This document shows positions 58,638 to 64,000 of a stretch of 64,000 bases of DNA, piece by piece. The notes below the pieces were generated by a model. It did not search any database. It was not told the DNA's origin and saw nothing but the letters and a program-made list of their open reading frames with translations. The position numbers and the translations under genes were made by a program. The number at the start of each line of letters is the position of its first letter. Positions within the stretch are counted from its first letter, which is position 1. The DNA is from Myxococcales bacterium. Its GTDB lineage: Bacteria; Myxococcota_A; Polyangia; Polyangiales; Houyiibacteriaceae. Location of the stretch: the NCBI GenBank assembly GCA_024640845.1, contig JAHEEE010000010.1:1-64000 (forward strand). Reading direction: 5' to 3'.

Positions 58638-59581
58638 CGGAATCCGGACCGGCTCACTGCGACCGGTCGGCCGCCCGCGTCGACGACATTGACGGTGCCG
58701 CTGGCGTTGATCTCGCCAATCTTCGTGGCAATGGCTTCTGCATCAGACGACGTCGGAGCGGTGAAAAGGAGCTCGTAGTCTTCGCCGCCCGCAAGCGCCA
58801 GCTCGCGAGGATCCAGCCCGAGAGATCTCGACGCGATCGCATGTCCAGGCGCGGTGGGCAGCGTGTCCGCATGGAGCATGGCGCCGACCCCGGACGCAGC
58901 GCAAACGTGCTCGAGGTCCTGAAGACAGCCGTCGGACACGTCGACTGCGGCGGTCGCAAGCGTGGCGAGCGTCTTTGCGGCCCAGCCGTTGATTGGTGGA
59001 CGCCGCCACCGCTCGATGAAATGCTCGGCGTGCTCGAGGTCGGTTCGCTTGGCGTCGAGGATCGCGAAGCCGAGCGCCGCTGCACCTAGGGTCCCGGTCA
59101 CGTACACAGCGTCGCCCACCCGGGCGCCGTTGCGCGTGACGGGTCGCTCGATCGGCAGTCCGAACACCGTCGTCGTGACCGACAACGCTTCTCCTCGACT
59201 CAAGTTGCCACCAATGACGCGAGCTCCGGTTGCGCTGGCCGCGCCCGCCAGCCCCTCGATGAGCTCCTGAAAATGCTGCTCAGACAGGTCGGCCGGCAGC
59301 GTGAGGGCGACGGTCGACGCGCTTGGCATCGCAGCCATCGCCCACACGTCGCTTGCTGCAGCGACCATGGCGCGTCGGCCGACGTCTACGAAAGAGATGA
59401 GGTCCCGACGGAAGTGGACGCGCTCGACCTGCGTGTCGACCGTGATGATCGTCGGGCGGCTGCCGAAATCGAACACAGCCGCGTCGTCCCCGATGCCCAC
59501 GACCACCCCGTCGGGCTCGGCGCCGAGCTCGAATCGGCTCTTCAGCCACTCGATCTTGTCGAACTCGTCACGCATCGTCAT
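58625..59581 (-). CDS. thiL: Thiamine-monophosphate kinase
   Basis: 318 aa PurM/ThiL-fold kinase giving thiamine diphosphate. It has VVVGIGDDAAVFDFG, TVDTQVERVHFRRDLIS (where many ThiL read VEGVHF), GRRAMVAAASDVWAMAA, VIGGNLSRGE, AVDVSDGCLQDL and AGGEDYELLFTAP. It overlaps the histidine-kinase gene by 14 nt although functionally unrelated to it. It is far from thiSGE, which lies about 10 kb away on the same strand. Confidence 0.94.
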
Positions 59582-60974
59582 CGGTCGCAGGGAGCGTCAC
59601 TGTGAAGAGTGTGCCCTGGCCGAGTGTGCTGGTCACTTCGATCTTGCCCTCGTGCCCGTCGACGAGCTGCTTGACGATGGACAGCCCGAGTCCTGCGCCG
59701 CCATGTGCGCGCGTCGTTCCTCCGTCGACCTGGTAGAAGGCGTCGAAAATACGAGCGAGCTTGCCTTCGTCGATGCCGATGCCGTTGTCCTGCACCGTGA
59801 GCACGACCGCGGGCCTGGTGGTTGCAAACAAGGCGGTGCCGAGGCCGGCTGGTCCGCCGGTTTGGAGCTCGCCTGCCATCGCGGACAGGGTCACCGTTCC
59901 GCCAGCATCGGTGAACTTCACTGCGTTGTCGGCGAGGTTGAGCAGGATCTGCCGCAAGCGGACCGCGTCGCCCCAGATTTTCGGGGTGCCTTCTGCGACT
60001 TCGATGTCGAGTGTGACGTTGCGGCGATTTGCCGCGGGCACGATCGTCGAGCCGATCGCGGAGAGCAGGGCCCGGGCGTCGACAGCCTCGTGGTCGAGCT
60101 CCAGGGTCTTGGCCTCGAGGCGCCCCAAATCGAGAAGGCTGCTGATCAGCCCGAGCAGCTCGTCCGCTTTGCCGCGAATCGTCTGCAAGAACTCGGTTTG
60201 CCCACCGTTCAGCGCTCCGGCTGCTCCGCTCTCGAGCATCTCCGTATAGCCAATGATCGAGGTAAGTGGAGTCCTGAGCTCGTGGCTTACCGTGGCGAGG
60301 AATGTCGACTTGAGCTTGTCGAGTTGCTTCAGCTCTTCGTACGATTGCTTCAGCGCCTCGTTCTTTTCCGCGAGCTCCCGGTAGTTCTCGCGGACGCTCG
60401 CAACTTGCATCGTCGAGGCGAGCTGTGCTCGATGACCGGAGAATACGAGCAGCTCGATGACACCTTTGAGATGGTTGCAGAGCTGATCTGCGATCTCTTC
60501 GCGCACGCGTGGCATGCGATCGTAGTGACCGCGCGCTGTGTTTGGGTCGACCGCGCCGTCCACCGATGTGAGGGAAGCGGGAGGGCCGTTGGCTTCCGCG
60601 GGAACATACGGACCCACGATGAAGCGACCAATCGGCCGGCCCTGATAGACCAGGGGCACGATGCGATAGGCCGCGCCGGTGAAGCAGGGGTGCACGATCG
60701 CTTCGCCTCGGGGCTCGATATCTCTCACGGTCGATACCGTGGCGGCGCACTGCTGCGCGCCGTCCACGAGCGTGTTCAGGTAGTTGCAGAGAGGTTGGTC
60801 GCGGTGGACGTCTGCGAGCAGGTCTCCTTCGTGCGAGATCACGCGGACCGGCAGCCCAAAAAGGCTGAAAAACGACTTCGAAACGGATGTGACCGAGTCT
60901 CGGCTGAGCACGTCTTCGAGACGGACGACGTCGCCCATCAAGATGTCTGCGGCGCTGGTTTCGTCCTGGATCAT
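59568..60974 (-). CDS. PocR-domain sensor histidine kinase
   Basis: 468 aa. The N-terminal ~185 residues resemble a PocR small-molecule sensor domain with Cys63, Cys76 and Cys97 (PLCNYL, AQQCAA, VHPCFTG) and GRPIGRFIVGPYVP. A coiled coil (190-222) leads to a HisKA domain with the phospho-acceptor His231 (TVSHELRTPLTSIIGY). A HATPase domain follows, with NLADNAVKF (N box), VQDNGIGID (G1) and GGAGLGLSIVKQLV (G2). No membrane segment, so it is a cytosolic sensor. No response regulator is adjacent. It is coupled to the MglA-like GTPase gene by a 4-nt overlap. Confidence 0.9.
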   Translation of the reverse strand: MIQDETSAADILMGDVVRLEDVLSRDSVTSVSKSFFSLFGLPVRVISHEGDLLADVHRDQPLCNYLNTLVDGAQQCAATVSTVRDIEPRGEAIVHPCFTGAAYRIVPLVYQGRPIGRFIVGPYVPAEANGPPASLTSVDGAVDPNTARGHYDRMPRVREEIADQLCNHLKGVIELLVFSGHRAQLASTMQVASVRENYRELAEKNEALKQSYEELKQLDKLKSTFLATVSHELRTPLTSIIGYTEMLESGAAGALNGGQTEFLQTIRGKADELLGLISSLLDLGRLEAKTLELDHEAVDARALLSAIGSTIVPAANRRNVTLDIEVAEGTPKIWGDAVRLRQILLNLADNAVKFTDAGGTVTLSAMAGELQTGGPAGLGTALFATTRPAVVLTVQDNGIGIDEGKLARIFDAFYQVDGGTTRAHGGAGLGLSIVKQLVDGHEGKIEVTSTLGQGTLFTVTLPATDDDA

Positions 60975-61645
60975 CGCTCTGCGCGCCTCACGTCATGTTT
61001 AAGCTGCGATTCGATTTCGTTCATGAGCCGCGATGGGCTGATGTCGAACTTGTCCTCGAGTTGATGCTCCTCTTCGAGCTTCGCCCAGGTCTCGCGGATC
61101 AAGCCGGTGAGCGTCTGCATCACCCCATAGCCGCGAGTCGCAATCGCCTTGTAGATCGTTTCGCGGCTCTGCTTCGCGAGTGCGGCGAGCTCGTCATCCG
61201 TGCGGATGTCTTCCAAGTCACGCTTGTTGAACTGAATGATGATGGGAATTCTCTCCGGATCGATTCCGTTGTCCTCGAGGTTCTTCTTCAAGTTGAGGAA
61301 AGACTCGCGGTTGGCGCCTGCTTCGCTTCGCTGCGAGTCGGCGATGAACGCGACTCCATCGGCCGCTTGCAGCACCAGCCTCCGTGTGGCGTCGTGCATC
61401 ACCTGGCCAGGAACGGTGAAGAGCTTCAGTCGGATCTTCAACCCACTCCGCGCGTCGATCGAGATCGGTAGCATGTCGAAGAAGAGGGTGCGGTCGTTCT
61501 GTGTCTCGAGTGTCATGAGCTCGCCGCATGCGTTCGACGTTCCCAGCCAATGAATCGCGCGCAGGTTGCTCGTCTTTCCGCTGAGCGCTGGCCCGTAGTA
61601 GACGAGCTTCACGCTCAGCTCTTTTGCGGCGAAATCGACTTGCAT
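60971..61645 (-). CDS. MglA-like Ras-family small GTPase
   Basis: 224 aa. It has P-loop VKLVYYGPALSGKTSNL (about residues 12-28), TLETQNDRTLFFDMLPI (switch I region as in MglA), LFTVPGQVMHDATRRLVL (switch II), GVAFIADSQ and IQFNKRDL (base recognition). These are the features of MglA, the polarity GTPase of Myxococcus. A ~25-residue C-terminal extension (KFDISPSRLMNEIESQL) is not in classical MglA (~195 aa), so this is a paralogue. No MglB-type (roadblock) GAP gene is nearby. The downstream kinase overlaps it by 4 nt, suggesting the two work together. Confidence 0.9.
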   Translation of the reverse strand: MQVDFAAKELSVKLVYYGPALSGKTSNLRAIHWLGTSNACGELMTLETQNDRTLFFDMLPISIDARSGLKIRLKLFTVPGQVMHDATRRLVLQAADGVAFIADSQRSEAGANRESFLNLKKNLEDNGIDPERIPIIIQFNKRDLEDIRTDDELAALAKQSRETIYKAIATRGYGVMQTLTGLIRETWAKLEEEHQLEDKFDISPSRLMNEIESQLKHDVRRAER

Positions 61646-61678
61646 CCCCTCCGGGAAGCACGCCCAACGGCTGCGAGC

Positions 61679-62005
61679 CTACACCCGCAGCAGGAGCCAT
61701 GCCCCCGCCCCCATCAACATCAACATGATAAAGAATGCGGCCCATGTCAGCGTTCTTTTGTGTTCCGTGGTCCCTCGGACGACTTTGGTGTCCTCGAGCT
61801 GCTGAGTGGCCAACACGATGAGCCTATCGATCTGACGGGCGGCGTCCTCGCTTCGCGACGCGTCGGTTTCACGGACGTGCCGGTAGCGTTTTCCTGCCTC
61901 GGGAAGCCGTTGAAGCGCGACGCAGACCCCTACGAACCGACGATGCGCCTCCTCGTCCCCCCAGTCAGCCTCCACCCGTGCCCAGGCTTCGTCGATTGGA
62001 TCCAC
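61679..62005 (-). CDS. Small tail-anchored hypothetical protein
   Basis: 108 aa from GTG 62005 (VDPIDEAWARVEADWGDEEA); longer starts at 62023 or 62080 add a poorly conserved-looking leader. A helical TPR-like segment (AHRRFVGVCVALQRLPEAGK, RYRHVRETDAS) precedes a basic stretch (TTEHKRTLTW) and a single C-terminal membrane helix (AAFFIMLMLMGAGAWLLL), so it should be tail-anchored with its bulk in the cytoplasm. The function is unknown. It lies just upstream of the MglA-like gene and may belong to the same unit. Confidence 0.6.
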   Translation of the reverse strand: MDPIDEAWARVEADWGDEEAHRRFVGVCVALQRLPEAGKRYRHVRETDASRSEDAARQIDRLIVLATQQLEDTKVVRGTTEHKRTLTWAAFFIMLMLMGAGAWLLLRV

Positions 62006-62226
62006 CGGAGAGCAGAGTAGCACGGCATGCAAGTGACATAATTGGCGCTTTTCATTTAGATTGACGCCAAGGGCGCACATGGTTGGTATCGTGGGAACAA
62101 CACCCCCGGGTCCGGCCGTTGAACCCTTGGAGAGCCTCCCTTGTATGGATCTTTCCCACATCCCATAGGCACCTACATCATCCGAAAAAGCCGTTTTAAT
62201 TCTGCCACTTGGAGTCCAGAAAGAAG

Positions 62227-62256
62227 TTGACAGAGGAGGACCTCCGGCCGTAGTTT
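62227..62256 (+). promoter_or_regulatory. Probable sigma-70-type promoter of the dcw cluster
   Basis: A perfect -35 hexamer TTGACA at 62227-62232 and TAGTTT at 62251-62256 (3 of 6 to TATAAT, including the key T, A and final T) are separated by 18 bp. A GGAGG(A)CCTCC dyad lies in the spacer. Transcription would begin near 62263, just ahead of the MraZ boxes. Confidence 0.55.
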
Positions 62257-62266
62257 CCGGGCTTAG

Positions 62267-62290
62267 TGGGAAGTAGTGGGATCAAGTGCC
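62267..62290 (+). promoter_or_regulatory. mraZ: MraZ operator boxes
   Basis: TGGGA at 62267-62271 and TGGGA at 62277-62281, then TGCCA at 62287-62291, recur with a 10-bp period. This matches the reported MraZ site of TGGGN repeats separated by 5 bp. The third copy is degenerate. The boxes lie just downstream of the promoter and 33-56 nt before the mraZ start, consistent with autorepression. Confidence 0.65.
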
Positions 62291-62322
62291 AACCCACACG
62301 CCATTAGGACGAGAGGGTTAGG

Positions 62323-62775
62323 TTGTTCCGAGGACGCTACGAGCACAGCATCGATGCCAAGGGCCGCACATCGGTGCCGTCGCGGTTCCGCGAGGTGATG
62401 GTGGCGCAGGGCGATTCGACACTCGTCGTAACGACGGGCCTCGACACTTGCTTGGTCGCGTATCCGATGAGCGAGTGGCTCGCTTTCGAGAAGCGGCTCT
62501 CGGCGCTACCGCAGTTCGACGCCGACGTGGTGACTCTCAAGCGGATCTACGTATCAGGCGCGATCGAGTGCGAGTTCGACAAGGTGGGCCGGATTCTGAT
62601 CCCTGCGTCGCTTCGCAAACACGCGGGCTTCAGCCGCGACGCCTTGTGGGCCGGTATGGGGAGCTACGTCGAGCTTTGGGCAAAGGAGAGCTTCGAGGGA
62701 CTCCGCAGTGACGTGCTTGCCGACGAAGACCGCCGTTTGGGGATCGCCAAACGGCTAGCGGAGTTGGGCTTGTGA
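62323..62775 (+). CDS. mraZ: Transcriptional regulator/division protein MraZ
   Basis: 150 aa AbrB-like protein with the two tandem SpoVT/AbrB folds: MFRGRYEHSIDAKGRTSVPS and the second copy RIYVSGAIECEFDKVGRILI, each with the conserved D-x-K/V-G-R signature. It binds direct repeats upstream of its own gene and represses the dcw cluster. TTG 62323 is preceded by GAGAGGGTTAGG, an adequate ribosome-binding site. Its stop overlaps the rsmH GTG by 4 nt. Confidence 0.95.
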   Translation: MFRGRYEHSIDAKGRTSVPSRFREVMVAQGDSTLVVTTGLDTCLVAYPMSEWLAFEKRLSALPQFDADVVTLKRIYVSGAIECEFDKVGRILIPASLRKHAGFSRDALWAGMGSYVELWAKESFEGLRSDVLADEDRRLGIAKRLAELGL

Positions 62776-63662
62776 GCGCCTTCGAGCACATCCCGGTGAT
62801 GCTGGACGAAGTGATGGAGCACATCGCGCCAGCACCCGGTGGGATCTACGCGGACGTGACGCTCGGAGGGGGAGGGCATGCGCGCGCGATCCTCGAGCGG
62901 AGCGCGCCCGATGGAACGCTCATCGGGACCGACCGCGATCCGGCTGCCTTGGAAGCAGCAGGCGCTGCGCTTCGAGCGTTCGGGGACCGAGTGACTTTGC
63001 GAAAAGCTCGCATTCGCGATCTTCGGGATGTGCTCGACGCGCTGGACGTCGGGCGCATCGATGGGGTGCTTGCAGATCTCGGAGTCAGCTCTGCGCAGGT
63101 CGATCAATCCGATCGGGGGTTTTCCCTCGCCAACGACGGCCCGATCGACATGCGCATGGACCCGACCGAGGGAGAGACAGCTCTGGAGCTCATCGGTCGA
63201 AGCGACGCGGAAGCCTTGGCGAACGTCATTTATCGATATGGCGAAGAGCACCGATCCCGACGTATCGCGCGATCGCTGAAGCGCGCCTACGAAGAAGGCG
63301 AGCTGCAGACCACGGGAGATCTTCGCCGCGCCGTCCACCGAGCCACGGGGCCGAAGAGGGGACGAATCGATCCCTCCACGAAGACCTTCCAGGCGCTTCG
63401 GATCGCCGTCAACGAAGAGCTTGCCGACCTCGAAGCGTTCCTCGACCTAATGCCGAGCGTTCTCAAGATCGGCGGCGTAGTCGCAGTGATCAGTTTTCAC
63501 TCACTCGAGGACCGAATCGTCAAACACACCTTCCGAAACACCGAGAGCCTCGACCCGCTCACCAAGCGACCCGTGGTCGCCACCGACGCCGAGCGCGATC
63601 GCAACCCGCGGTCGCGCAGCGCGAAGTTGCGAGCGGCACGGCGAGTGGAGGTGCTCGCGTGA
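62772..63662 (+). CDS. rsmH: 16S rRNA (cytosine-1402-N4)-methyltransferase RsmH
   Basis: 296 aa. It has FEHIPVMLDEVMEHI, SAM-binding YADVTLGGGGHARAIL, VLADLGVSSAQVDQSDRGFS, RAVHRATGPKRGRIDPSTKT and VAVISFHSLEDRIVKHTF, all hallmarks. It methylates the ribosomal P-site base C1402. Start GTG 62772 overlaps mraZ, and its stop overlaps ftsL, by 4 nt each, the usual dcw arrangement. Confidence 0.97.
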   Translation: MSAFEHIPVMLDEVMEHIAPAPGGIYADVTLGGGGHARAILERSAPDGTLIGTDRDPAALEAAGAALRAFGDRVTLRKARIRDLRDVLDALDVGRIDGVLADLGVSSAQVDQSDRGFSLANDGPIDMRMDPTEGETALELIGRSDAEALANVIYRYGEEHRSRRIARSLKRAYEEGELQTTGDLRRAVHRATGPKRGRIDPSTKTFQALRIAVNEELADLEAFLDLMPSVLKIGGVVAVISFHSLEDRIVKHTFRNTESLDPLTKRPVVATDAERDRNPRSRSAKLRAARRVEVLA

Positions 63663-63964
63663 GGAATCGCTTTCTGCCCCTATGGTGTGTAGCCGTTTTC
63701 GCGACAGCGGCGGCGTTCGTCGTGCACTTGTCGATTCGCTTCGAGACGGTGCGGCTCGGCTATGAAGTCAGCGAAGAACGTCAGAGACAAAGCGAGCTGC
63801 TGCAGGATCGGCGGCTCTTGTCGATCGAGGCCGCGACGCTACGCCAAAGTGGGCGCATCGAGACGATTGCCCGTGGCAGCTTGGGTATGGAGGTGCCAAA
63901 GCCCACGCGCATCATCACGATGAAGGAAGGTCGGAAGCGCACCGCCGCGGGGAGAGTGCGGTGA
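63659..63964 (+). CDS. ftsL: Cell division protein FtsL
   Basis: 101 aa bitopic protein: a short cytoplasmic end (RNRFLP), one membrane helix (about residues 7-25, LWCVAVFATAAAFVVHL) and a periplasmic coiled coil (SEERQRQSELLQDRRLLSIE). Sequence identity in the family is low, so size, topology and position between rsmH and ftsI carry the call. GTG 63659 overlaps the rsmH stop, and the next gene's GTG overlaps its own stop. Confidence 0.88.
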   Translation: MRNRFLPLWCVAVFATAAAFVVHLSIRFETVRLGYEVSEERQRQSELLQDRRLLSIEAATLRQSGRIETIARGSLGMEVPKPTRIITMKEGRKRTAAGRVR

Positions 63965-64000
63965 AGGGGCGATCCAATCGGCGCCAGCGGTGGTTTCGAG
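63961..64000 (+). CDS. ftsI: Start of ftsI (septal penicillin-binding protein), cut by the window end
   Basis: Only 13 codons are present, from GTG 63961, overlapping the ftsL stop by 4 nt. The residues (MKGRSNRRQRWFR) are basic, as before the membrane helix of FtsI. The name rests on the near-universal order mraZ-rsmH-ftsL-ftsI, not on domain evidence. Confidence 0.6.
   Translation, partial: MKGRSNRRQRWFR

Larger units (their letters stand above)
62006..62322. other. 317-bp intergenic region upstream of mraZ
   Basis: It separates the tail-anchored protein gene (minus) from the division/cell-wall cluster (plus). The left part holds an A/T-rich patch (about 62186-62202) just upstream of a strong promoter-like TTGACA. 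The right part carries the promoter and MraZ boxes described separately. No gene or RNA gene was recognised in it. Confidence 0.7.

Noticed and set aside
59301-61064. 587-codon plus-strand frame opposite thiL and the histidine kinase
   Set aside because: Antisense shadow with Arg/Ser/Cys-rich composition.

Overview
The window is a GC-rich bacterial chromosome segment, densely packed with housekeeping genes on both strands. No phage, insertion sequence, CRISPR array, tRNA or rRNA was seen. An MglA-type small GTPase, very long TPR proteins, a PocR-domain histidine kinase and an ethylmalonyl-CoA pathway block suggest a Myxococcota (former Deltaproteobacteria) genome. The taxonomic call is an inference. 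Many genes start at GTG or TTG, and neighbours often overlap by 4 nt or less, so operons look translationally coupled.

Layout. 1-2046: 3' part of a ClpA/ClpC-like AAA+ unfoldase. 2047-13075 (minus): one coupled run of two giant TPR proteins, a degenerate phosphoesterase-like protein, nadD and a DUF2520 protein. 13089-21487: an SDR, a Ca/Na antiporter, a DUF938 methyltransferase and an envelope group (LTA-synthase-like protein, sulfatase, GT39-like membrane protein). 21521-27371 (minus): ecm-meaB-ccr-mcd, the core of the ethylmalonyl-CoA pathway for acetyl-CoA assimilation, with a divergent ScfR-type regulator (27608-29116). 29143-33500: yajQ, pheA, a degenerate cyclase/AAA/TPR protein and pspA. 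33599-43054 (plus): NDP-sugar epimerase, TPR protein, glpK, UPF0158 protein, smc and an APC permease.

43047-48375 (minus): purL-purQ, a signal-peptidase homologue that has lost both catalytic residues, and thiE-thiG-thiS. 48463-53016: an orphan DNA methyltransferase, a glutamine cyclotransferase lipoprotein, alr, a DUF5522 protein, a roughly 490-bp non-coding stretch with a 117-nt hairpin, and a dam-type methylase whose start region carries a palindrome centred on GATC. 53087-58637: an aminotransferase, a FolB-cupin fusion, an SDR, pyrR, pyrB and a NamZ-like (DUF1343) protein. 58625-62005 (minus): an MglA-like GTPase, a PocR histidine kinase, thiL and a small tail-anchored protein. 62227-64000: the start of the division/cell-wall cluster (promoter, MraZ boxes, mraZ, rsmH, ftsL, first codons of ftsI).

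The items most worth follow-up are the ethylmalonyl-CoA block with its ScfR regulator, the pseudo-signal peptidase, the plus-strand hairpin at 51872-51988, the GATC-containing dam palindrome, the FolB-cupin fusion and the MglA/PocR-kinase operon. No wholly new system was demonstrated; these are leads read from sequence alone.
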